NCBI GenBank assembly: GCA_937871635.1
Contig: CALMNS010000091.1
Coordinates: 1-6,482 of the forward strand
Direction: 5' to 3'
Length of the DNA stretch: 6,482 bases
From: an uncultured Solirubrobacter sp.
Lineage (GTDB): Bacteria > Actinomycetota > Thermoleophilia > Solirubrobacterales > Solirubrobacteraceae
The translations under genes were made by a program, and so were the position numbers. The notes beneath the pieces were generated by a model. That model was not told where the DNA came from, searched no databases, and saw nothing but the letters and a program-made list of their open reading frames with translations. Below, one piece after another: positions 1-4,993 of this stretch (the first letter of the stretch is position 1; every line of letters starts with the position of its first letter).

Positions 1-13
1 GGGTTGGCGCGAG

Positions 14-74
14 GCCGCCCCGCCCCCGCTCCCCGCCCCCGCCGTCCTCCGCCCCGCCCCGCCCGCCCCGCCGG
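14..74 (-). other. G-rich (in the transcript) low-complexity tract with two G-quadruplex-type motifs
   Basis: Directly after the aldo/keto reductase stop, the plus strand is nearly pure C with single G spacers. Two clusters each hold four C-runs: 52-69 (runs of 4, 4, 3 and 4, each split by one G) and 18-40 (runs of 4, 5, 4 and 5, with spacers of 1, 3 and 1). On the transcribed strand and in the mRNA these are G-runs with very short loops, which fits the strict pattern for G-quadruplexes. No hairpin with a T-run is present, so it is not a standard intrinsic terminator. I see no coding sequence in bases 1-74. Folding and any role in termination or mRNA stability are inference. Confidence 0.5.
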
Positions 75-1043
75 CTACTCGTAGAAGTTGCGGTCCCAGC
101 GGTGGGCGCGGAGCTTCTCGATCGTCTCGGCGGGCAGGCCGCGCCCGTCGCCGACCGCGACGTTGCGCTCGGCGTTGCGCACGGACCGCATCCCGGGGAT
201 CACGGTGGAGACCGCCGGGTGCGAGAGGACGTAGCGCAGCGCCACCTCGGGCAGCTCGGAGCGCTCGATCCCGAGGTCCTCGAGCAGGGCCCGCACGTGC
301 TCGTCGACCTGCGCGCGCCGGTCGCCGCGGAAGTACTCGCTCCGGAAGTCCTTCTCGGGGAACTCCGTGTCGGGCCCGATCGCCCCGGTCAGCGCCCCCT
401 CGTCGAACGGGACCCGCACGATGACGCCGACGTCGTGCGCCTGGCAGGCGGCGAGCAGCTCGTCCTCGGGCGACTGGTCGAAGACGTTGTAGATGACCTG
501 CACCGTGTCGACGACGCCCGTCTCGATGAGGCGGAGGGCGTTGGCCGGCTGGTGGTCGTTGATGGAGACGCCGAACGCGCGGATGAGGCCCTCGTCCTTG
601 AGCGCCTGGACCGCCTCGAGCCAGGTCCCGCGCCCGACCCACTCGTCCGACCAGACGTGGAGCTGCTGGACGTCGATGACGTCGAGGCCGAGGTTGGCGA
701 GGGAGCGCTCGGTGCAGCTCCGGACCCACTCACCCGGAAAGACGTCGTCGGGGTCGAGCCCGCCGGGAGCCGGCCACTGCCGGTTCTTCGGCGGCACCTT
801 CGTGGCCACGACGATGTGGTGGTCCTGCTCGCGGACGACCTGGCCGACGAGCTCCTCGGAGTGCCCGCGGCCGTAGGCGAGCGCGGTGTCGATGAAGGTC
901 AGTCCGAGCTCGATCGCGCGCCGCAGCGCCGTGAGCGACTCGTCGTCCTGCGCCCCGAGCCACTCCGATCCCCCGATGCCCCAGGCGCCGTAGCCGATCT
1001 CCGACACCTCGATGCCGGTCCTCCCGAGCTTCCGTGTGTTCAT
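75..1043 (-). CDS. Aldo/keto reductase family oxidoreductase
   Basis: This complete 322-residue protein is a member of the NAD(P)H-dependent aldo/keto reductase superfamily, (beta/alpha)8-barrel enzymes that reduce carbonyl compounds to alcohols. The catalytic tetrad is intact: Asp52 and Tyr57 in FIDTALAYGRGHSEE, Lys82 in VATKVPP, and His129 in VQQLHVW. Further family marks are GVSIN at 158-162, VQVIYNVFDQ at 181-190 (cofactor and substrate side), and STVIPGMRSVRNAERN at 279-294, the nucleotide-binding segment near the C-terminus. There is no signal peptide or membrane segment, so it should be cytoplasmic. The substrate cannot be told from the sequence. The ATG at 1043 gives the standard N-terminus MNTRKLGRTGIEVSEIGYGA. 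It lies 22 bases after yraN on the same strand, so it is probably co-transcribed as the last gene of the run, though a separate promoter inside yraN cannot be excluded. Confidence 0.95.
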   Translation of the reverse strand: MNTRKLGRTGIEVSEIGYGAWGIGGSEWLGAQDDESLTALRRAIELGLTFIDTALAYGRGHSEELVGQVVREQDHHIVVATKVPPKNRQWPAPGGLDPDDVFPGEWVRSCTERSLANLGLDVIDVQQLHVWSDEWVGRGTWLEAVQALKDEGLIRAFGVSINDHQPANALRLIETGVVDTVQVIYNVFDQSPEDELLAACQAHDVGVIVRVPFDEGALTGAIGPDTEFPEKDFRSEYFRGDRRAQVDEHVRALLEDLGIERSELPEVALRYVLSHPAVSTVIPGMRSVRNAERNVAVGDGRGLPAETIEKLRAHRWDRNFYE

Positions 1044-1065
1044 GGCGGCCGCGTACCCGCACGGT

Positions 1066-1464
1066 TCAGAAGGCTCCCTCGAGATGGTCGAGGCGGACGA
1101 GCCCGCCCTCGCGGTCGAGCACGACGCCGACGGCGTCGAAGCGCAGCGCCGGGGTCCACGGGCGCTCTCCGACCTCGGTCAGGAACGCCCGCGCCATGCG
1201 CCGCACCTGCGCCCGCTTGGCGGGATGGAGGGAGTCCCAGGGATCGCCGGAGCCGGCCCGGCGCGTCTTGACCTCGCAGAACACGAGCAGCCCTTCGCGC
1301 GCCACGACGAGGTCGAGCTCGCCGAAGCGGGTGCGGTGGTTGCGGGCGACGAGCGCGAACCCGAGGCGCTCGAGGTGCTCGAGGGCGAGCTGCTCGCCGC
1401 GGCGGCCGAGCGTCTGGCGGCGGTCGGTCGGCACGCGGCCGACGCTATGGCCGGCCGCGCGCAC
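1066..1464 (-). CDS. yraN: YraN family (UPF0102) putative endonuclease
   Basis: This protein of up to 132 residues matches the UPF0102/YraN family, small proteins with a PD-(D/E)XK nuclease-like fold whose cellular role is not settled. The visible signature is LGRRGEQLALEHLERLGFAL (19-38), ARNHRTRFGELDLV (40-53) and LVFCEVKTR (60-68); Asp51, Glu64 and Lys66 would be the metal-site residues, and Glu24 is the conserved N-terminal acid. The start is uncertain: the GTG at 1464 gives 132 residues, while a GTG at 1434 gives 122, nearer the family length. Neither has a ribosome binding site. The 46 bases separating it from rnhB form the longest gap in the run. The position after rnhB is the standard one in many bacteria, where it is often followed by comM and dprA; here an aldo/keto reductase follows. 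Confidence 0.93.
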   Translation of the reverse strand: MRAAGHSVGRVPTDRRQTLGRRGEQLALEHLERLGFALVARNHRTRFGELDLVVAREGLLVFCEVKTRRAGSGDPWDSLHPAKRAQVRRMARAFLTEVGERPWTPALRFDAVGVVLDREGGLVRLDHLEGAF

Positions 1465-1510
1465 CGCTCAACGCGCGGGCGTCACGACTTGCGCGCGGCT
1501 CCGCGACGAT

Positions 1511-2164
1511 TCAGAGGGCGAGCTGCTGGTACGCCGCGCTGGCAAACGACATGCGATGCAGGGGCGAGACGCCCTGGCGCTCGATCGCCGCCCGGTGCTC
1601 CGGGGTGGAGTAGCCGACGTGCGCGCCGAACTCCCACCCGGGGTAGCGCTCCTCGGCCCGGCGCATGAAGCGGTCGCGGGTGACCTTGGCGATCACCGAC
1701 GCCGCCGCGATGGCGGCGCTCGTCGCGTCGCCGCCGACGACGTGGCGCTGGTCCCAGCCCGTGTCCGGCACCGCGAAGCCGTCCGAGAGGGCGAGGCAGC
1801 CGGGCCGCCCCACCCGGCGCAGCATGTCCGACAGCGCGCGGAGGTTCGTCACATGCAGGCCGCGCTCGTCGATTCCGCGGGGGCAGCGCGAGGTGACCGC
1901 GACGCAGGCGGCGGCGCGGAGCACCCGCGGGTAGAGCTCTTCGCGCATCTCCTCGGTGTGCTGCTTGGAGTCGTTGAGCGCGCTCAGGGAGCGCAGCTCG
2001 CGCAGCCCGATCCGGTCGTAGTCGAAGAGCACCGCGGCGGCGACGAGCGGGCCGGCCAGGCAGCCCCGCCCGGCCTCGTCGGCGCCCGCCACCCAGCGGA
2101 CGCCGAGCGCGCGGTCCCAGGCGAACAGCCGCCGCCCGGCCGGTCGCCGGCGGCGACGGGACAC
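1511..2164 (-). CDS. rnhB: Ribonuclease HII
   Basis: RNase HII cuts the RNA strand of RNA-DNA hybrids, including single ribonucleotides misincorporated in DNA, and starts ribonucleotide excision repair. Counted from the GTG at 2164, the protein has 217 residues, close to the family norm. The metal-binding acids are all present: Asp29 and Glu30 in GADEAGRG, Asp128 in ALSDGF, and Asp146 in VGGDATSAAIAAASVIAKVT. LNDSKQ stands where LNDSKK is usual, and the C-terminal HRMSF matches the conserved H-R-S-F region. The GTG at 2164 is preferred to an in-frame ATG at 2275, which would overlap lepB by 107 bases and add a Pro/Ser-rich leader made of lepB sequence read out of frame. The GTG start is 4 bases past the lepB stop, with no clear Shine-Dalgarno sequence. 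The chosen N-terminus begins with an Arg-rich patch. Confidence 0.95.
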   Translation of the reverse strand: MSRRRRRPAGRRLFAWDRALGVRWVAGADEAGRGCLAGPLVAAAVLFDYDRIGLRELRSLSALNDSKQHTEEMREELYPRVLRAAACVAVTSRCPRGIDERGLHVTNLRALSDMLRRVGRPGCLALSDGFAVPDTGWDQRHVVGGDATSAAIAAASVIAKVTRDRFMRRAEERYPGWEFGAHVGYSTPEHRAAIERQGVSPLHRMSFASAAYQQLAL

Positions 2165-2168
2165 GCGG

Positions 2169-2783
2169 TTAGAGGGGGCCGATGCGCTTCGGGGGCCAGT
2201 AGGTGGCGAAGGCGCCGCCGATGACCCATCGTCGGGGGACGGGCCCCCAGAAGCGGCTGTCGTCGGAGGATCCACGGTTGTCGCCCATCATGAAGTAATG
2301 CCCGGCCGGAACGGTCATCGTCCGCCGGAAGCTGCACCCTTCACCCCCGCCGCACGGCTCCGCGAAGGGCTCGGCCTGGCGCCGGCCGTTGCGGATCACG
2401 CGCCCGTCGTCGATCGCGATGCGGTCCCCCGGCCCCGCCACCACGCGCTTGATGAAGTTGACGTCGGCCCGGTCGTCGGTCGGCCGCGGGCAGACCTGGC
2501 CCCGCGGCTTCTCGGCGCCGCACATCTGGTCGGTCCGCTCCGCCCCGGCCGGCGGGTGGAAGACGACCACGTCACCTACCTCGGGGTCAGAGAAGCGCGA
2601 GCCGAGCCGGTTGACCAGGACGCGCTGGCCGATGTCGAGCGTCGGCACCATCGAGGGCGACGGGATGCGATACGGCTTGACCAGGAAGGCCTGGATGCCG
2701 AGGGCGAGGCCGAGCGCCACCCCGACGATGAGCACGAGCTCGAGCAGCGAGCTGCCCGGGCTCGATCCCTTGCTCGAGGCCAT
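2169..2783 (-). CDS. lepB: Type I signal peptidase LepB (S26 family)
   Basis: LepB cleaves signal peptides from exported proteins on the outer face of the membrane. The 204-residue protein has one N-terminal membrane segment (about 13-35, SLLELVLIVGVALGLALGIQ and on), then the family boxes: IPSPSMVPTL at 40-49 with catalytic Ser44; GDVVVFHPP at 70-78; FIKRVVAGPGD at 110-120 with general-base Lys112; and GDNRGSSDDSRFWGPV at 167-182. Four cysteines (88, 98, 144, 150) lie in two insertions flanking the Lys box and might form disulphides outside the membrane. The ATG at 2783 was chosen because the membrane segment follows directly; the frame stays open upstream to 3236, but that part is rplS read in another frame. 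A single membrane span is typical of Gram-positive and actinobacterial enzymes. The gene lies 13 bases after rplS and 4 bases before rnhB, the usual actinobacterial position. Confidence 0.97.
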   Translation of the reverse strand: MASSKGSSPGSSLLELVLIVGVALGLALGIQAFLVKPYRIPSPSMVPTLDIGQRVLVNRLGSRFSDPEVGDVVVFHPPAGAERTDQMCGAEKPRGQVCPRPTDDRADVNFIKRVVAGPGDRIAIDDGRVIRNGRRQAEPFAEPCGGGEGCSFRRTMTVPAGHYFMMGDNRGSSDDSRFWGPVPRRWVIGGAFATYWPPKRIGPL

Positions 2784-2796
2784 CTGCGACCGGCGC

Positions 2797-3300
2797 CTAC
2801 TCGTCGGAGGCGGGAGCCGCCGCGCCGGCCGCGGGCGCGTCGTCGAGCGCCTCTTGGTCGACCGCGGCGTCCGGGACCTCGGGGTCCGCGGCGGCCGCCA
2901 CGTCGGCCGTAACCGCCGCGTGCAGGAGCCCCGCCTCGACGACCTCCTCCGGCCCGGTGTACCGGCGCTCGCGGACGCGGGCGCGCTTGCCGACCCGGCC
3001 GCGCAGGTAGTAGAGCTTGGCGCGGCGCACGTCACCGCGGGCGGCGACCTCGATGCGCTCGATCTTCGGCGAGTGCACCGGGAACGTGCGCTCCACGCCG
3101 ACCCCGAAGGACTGCTTGCGCACCGTGAAGGTCTCGCGCACGCCCTCGCCCTGGCGCTTGATGACGACGCCCTCGAACACCTGGGTGCGGCGGCGCGTCC
3201 CCTCGATGACCTGGAAGTGGACCTTGACGCGATCACCGGCCTGGAAGCGGGGGACGCGGCGCAGCTGGGCGCGCTCGAGGGAGTCGATGACGGTGCTCAT
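2797..3300 (-). CDS. rplS: 50S ribosomal protein L19 with an acidic C-terminal extension
   Basis: L19 sits at the 30S-50S interface of the large subunit. Residues 1-113 are a complete L19: AGDRVKVHFQVIEGTRRRTQ at 21-40, VFEGVVIKRQGEGVRETFTV at 41-60, RKQSFGVGVERTFPVHSPKI at 61-80, and the ending AKLYYLRGRVGKRARVRERR. Ordinary L19 proteins are about 115 residues. This one carries a further tail of 54 residues with 13 Asp/Glu, no Lys or Arg, and many Ala and Pro, likely disordered. The tail is in the same frame with no break, and its TAG lies 13 bases before the lepB start. The ATG lies in an ATGA overlap with the trmD stop, so translation is probably coupled. The identity is certain; the role of the tail is unknown. 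Confidence 0.97.
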   Translation of the reverse strand: MSTVIDSLERAQLRRVPRFQAGDRVKVHFQVIEGTRRRTQVFEGVVIKRQGEGVRETFTVRKQSFGVGVERTFPVHSPKIERIEVAARGDVRRAKLYYLRGRVGKRARVRERRYTGPEEVVEAGLLHAAVTADVAAAADPEVPDAAVDQEALDDAPAAGAAAPASDE

Positions 3301-4043
3301 TGCTCAGGGAGGGGGTCGGGGCCGCGGCGCGTCGGTGCAGCCGGCGGGCGGGAGGGCCACTCTAGCGGACCTCCCCGCTCCCGAGCCTGCGCCAAGCGCC
3401 ACTCGCGGATGCGCTCGTGGTGGCCCGAGAGGAGCACCTCGGGGACGCCGTGGCCGCGCCACTCGGCGGGCCGCGTGTAGTGCGGGTACTCGGGCCGGCC
3501 CTCGAGCGCGGCGCTGAAGGACTCCTCCACCGCGGACTCCGCGTGCCCGAGGGCGCCCGGCAGCTTGCGGAGCACCGCGTCGGCCACGACCATCGCCGCC
3601 AGCTCCCCCCCGGCCAGCACGTAGCGTCCGATGGAGATGGCGTCCGTGCAGAGGTGCTCGACGATCCGCTCGTCGAAGCCCTCGTAGCGCCCGCACAGCA
3701 GCGTCAGCGCCGGCTCGGCGGCGAGCTCGTCGACCAGCCCGTCGTCGAGCAGGCGGCCGCCCGGCGTGAGGGCGACGATCCGCCGGGTCCCCGAGGCGGC
3801 GAGGGCGACCGGGTCGGTCCCGTAGCGGGCCTCCAGGGCGGCCTCCATGACGTCGACGCGCAGGATCATCCCGGCGCCGCCCCCGAACGGGGTGTCGTCG
3901 ACCGAGCGCCCGGCGAGGGTGGTGGTCGCCCGCGGGTCGACGCACGCGAAGGCGTGGCCGGCGGCCAGCGCGTTGGCCACGTGACGCTGGGAGCGGAACC
4001 AGTCGAACCAGCCCGGGAAGAGGGTGAAGACGTCGATCTCCAT
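3297..4043 (-). CDS. trmD: tRNA (guanine37-N1)-methyltransferase TrmD
   Basis: TrmD uses S-adenosylmethionine to methylate G37, next to the anticodon, which prevents +1 frameshifting. The 248-residue protein has the SPOUT trefoil-knot pattern: N-terminal MEIDVFTLFPGWF, VDDTPFGGGAGM at 48-59, LTPGGRLL at 92-99, CGRYEGFDERI at 117-127, SIGRYVLAGGE at 137-147, then YPHYTRPAEWRG and VLLSGHHERIREWR in the tRNA-binding C-terminal domain. R159 matches the family's catalytic arginine (R154 in E. coli). At the position of the E. coli general-base aspartate (D169), the sequence GHAESAVEESF has Glu174; the codon is GAG. The change keeps the acid and may be usual in this lineage. The last 25 or so residues are Pro/Arg-rich and poorly conserved. 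The ATG start shares its A with the rimM TGA, and the TGA stop overlaps the rplS ATG, so translation is probably coupled on both sides. Confidence 0.97.
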   Translation of the reverse strand: MEIDVFTLFPGWFDWFRSQRHVANALAAGHAFACVDPRATTTLAGRSVDDTPFGGGAGMILRVDVMEAALEARYGTDPVALAASGTRRIVALTPGGRLLDDGLVDELAAEPALTLLCGRYEGFDERIVEHLCTDAISIGRYVLAGGELAAMVVADAVLRKLPGALGHAESAVEESFSAALEGRPEYPHYTRPAEWRGHGVPEVLLSGHHERIREWRLAQARERGGPLEWPSRPPAAPTRRGPDPLPEQ

Positions 4044-4609
4044 CAGCCGAGGAAGCTCGCGTCGACGTCAATGCGCCGGCGGAGCACGTCGACGCTGCGG
4101 ATCGCGTCGCCGATCATCGGGATCAGGAGGTCGCCTACCTCGAGGGCCTCGCAGGTCGGCAGCGGGACGAGCGCGGAGACCGTCCCGAGCTGCCGCAGCC
4201 CGTCCGTCACCCGGCAGCCGACGAGCTCGTGGGCGTAGTACTCGCCCTCCGGGAGGCGGGGGAGGTCGCGATGGGCCATCAGGACCGTCTCGCCGCGCAG
4301 CGCCTCGGCGCCCTCGCGCGTCCCCACCCCGCTGACCCGCACGATCGGCTTGTCGTCCGTCCCCGCCCTGCGCTCGACGACCCGGCGCTCCCCGCCCACG
4401 GTCACCCGGGCGCCCTCGAAGAGCAGCCCGGGCAGGGGGCGGGTTACGTAGAAGGACCCGTCGAGGCCGTGCGCGCGGCCGACCCGGCCGAGCTCACTCG
4501 ACGATGTCGACGAGGACGCGCTGCTTCTCGCGGACGGCGGCCGCCTTGACGACGGTGCGGAGCGCCTGCGCGGTGCGTCCCCCGCGCCCGATGACCTTGC
4601 CGTAGTCAT
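4043..4609 (-). CDS. rimM: Ribosome maturation factor RimM, with an uncertain or broken start
   Basis: RimM helps 16S rRNA processing and assembly of the 30S head, binding S19. The N-terminal RimM domain begins at ELGRVGRAHGLDGSFYVTRP (from 4495), and the C-terminal PRC-barrel domain starts near EGEYYAHELVGCRVTD, continuing through TVSALVPLPTCEALEVGDLL to the end. The conserved part is about 150 residues, slightly short for the family. The start is a problem: the only ATG, GTG, TTG or CTG in frame ahead of the core is the ATG at 4609, which lies inside khpA, overlaps it by 116 bases and adds 38 Ser/Arg-rich residues that look like khpA read out of frame. The natural-looking GTG overlapping the khpA stop (4497-4495) is one frame off and meets a TAA at 4446-4444. 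A missing base near 4494-4490 would explain this. Coordinates here use the only in-frame ATG; the real product probably begins near 4497. The stop shares one base with the trmD start. Confidence 0.88.
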   Translation of the reverse strand: MTTARSSGAGDAPRRRSAPSSRRPPSARSSASSSTSSSELGRVGRAHGLDGSFYVTRPLPGLLFEGARVTVGGERRVVERRAGTDDKPIVRVSGVGTREGAEALRGETVLMAHRDLPRLPEGEYYAHELVGCRVTDGLRQLGTVSALVPLPTCEALEVGDLLIPMIGDAIRSVDVLRRRIDVDASFLG

Positions 4610-4727
4610 CGTCGCCCACCGAGAGCTCGAGCACGATGGTGCCGTCGTCCTCCTCGATCTCCTCGACCTTGACCTGCTCCGGGGCGTCGACGATCGCCCG
4701 GGCGAGGTACTCGAGGAGCTCGCGCAC
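4494..4727 (-). CDS. khpA: KhpA-like KH-domain RNA-binding protein
   Basis: This 77-residue protein is a single KH domain, the usual size of the KhpA/YlqC family found between rpsP and rimM in many Gram-positive bacteria. The RNA-binding GxxG loop is visible as GRGG at 47-50 within GKVIGRGGRTAQALR; the N-terminus MRELLEYLARAIVDAPEQV and the C-terminus RVLVDIVE are typical. Family members bind many RNAs, often with KhpB/Jag, and influence cell size or small-RNA function; which RNAs apply here cannot be read from the sequence. The start is GTG at 4727, three bases after the rpsP stop, so translation is probably coupled. The TGA stop lies inside a GTGA sequence that looks like the usual 4-base overlap with a following start, but that GTG is not in the rimM frame (see rimM). 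Confidence 0.94.
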   Translation of the reverse strand: MRELLEYLARAIVDAPEQVKVEEIEEDDGTIVLELSVGDDDYGKVIGRGGRTAQALRTVVKAAAVREKQRVLVDIVE

Positions 4728-4730
4728 GAA

Positions 4731-4982
4731 TCAGGCGCCGGGGGTGATGCCCTGCGTCTTGAGGAGCTTCTTGACCGGGCCGGAGGGCTGTGCGCCGCGG
4801 GCCAGCCAGAAGCGCACCCGCTCCTCGTCGATCACGATGGTCGAGGGCTCTGTCTGGGCGTTGTAGCGGCCGACGACCTCGAGCGAGCGGCCGTCGCGCG
4901 GCGAGCGCGAGTCGGCGACGACGACGCGCCACACCGGATCCTTCTTGCCACCCACGCGGGTGAGCCTCATAGCGACGGACAT
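4731..4982 (-). CDS. rpsP: 30S ribosomal protein S16
   Basis: S16 is a small primary-binding protein of the 30S subunit that contacts the 5' domain of 16S rRNA and helps assembly. The 83-residue product has the usual length and signatures: an N-terminal RLTRVGGKKDPVWRVVVADS, then SPRDGRSLEVVGRYNAQTEP (about 27-46), VIDEERVRFWL and a VKKLLKTQGI end. The ATG at 4982 is preferred over the in-frame ATG at residue 5, because only the first gives the few residues before RLTR that S16 normally has. There is no clear Shine-Dalgarno sequence; the 11-base gap after ffh suggests translational coupling. Placement between ffh and the KH-domain gene, ahead of rimM and trmD, is the common actinobacterial order. 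Confidence 0.98.
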   Translation of the reverse strand: MSVAMRLTRVGGKKDPVWRVVVADSRSPRDGRSLEVVGRYNAQTEPSTIVIDEERVRFWLARGAQPSGPVKKLLKTQGITPGA

Positions 4983-4993
4983 GGGCGGGGAGC

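Noticed and set aside
1..74. An intrinsic terminator, tRNA, or CRISPR-like repeat array in the C-rich left end
   Set aside because: There is no inverted repeat with a T-run, no cloverleaf, and no regular repeat-spacer unit; only irregular C-runs with single-base spacers.
1046..1053. The GCGGCCGC palindrome in front of the aldo/keto reductase as an operator
   Set aside because: An eight-base G/C palindrome is expected often by chance at this GC content, and no second copy or longer dyad is seen.
102..1271. A 389-codon open frame on the plus strand opposite the aldo/keto reductase and yraN
   Set aside because: It is antisense to two well-supported genes, has an Asp/Arg/Leu-rich composition without any recognisable domain, and stays open because codons of the real genes rarely create stops on the other strand at this GC content.
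1034..2224. A 396-codon open frame on the plus strand across yraN and rnhB
   Set aside because: Low-complexity Arg/Ala/Pro-rich translation with no motifs, crossing several real gene boundaries on the opposite strand; a GC-driven shadow.
2165..2275. An upstream ATG start for rnhB
   Set aside because: It would overlap lepB by 107 bases and add a Pro/Ser-rich leader foreign to RNase HII; the GTG at 2164, four bases after the lepB stop, gives a normal length.
2784..3236. A 151-residue N-terminal extension of LepB
   Set aside because: The extension is rplS read in another frame (Ser/Arg/Pro-rich). The membrane anchor and the first catalytic box follow directly from the ATG at 2783.
2389..3480. 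A 363-codon open frame on the plus strand across lepB and rplS
   Set aside because: Antisense to genes with intact catalytic or ribosomal signatures; its translation shows no family features.
4444..4497. The GTG overlapping the khpA stop as the start of a separate small gene
   Set aside because: That frame gives only 17 codons before a TAA, with no recognisable content; it is more likely a remnant of the original rimM start.
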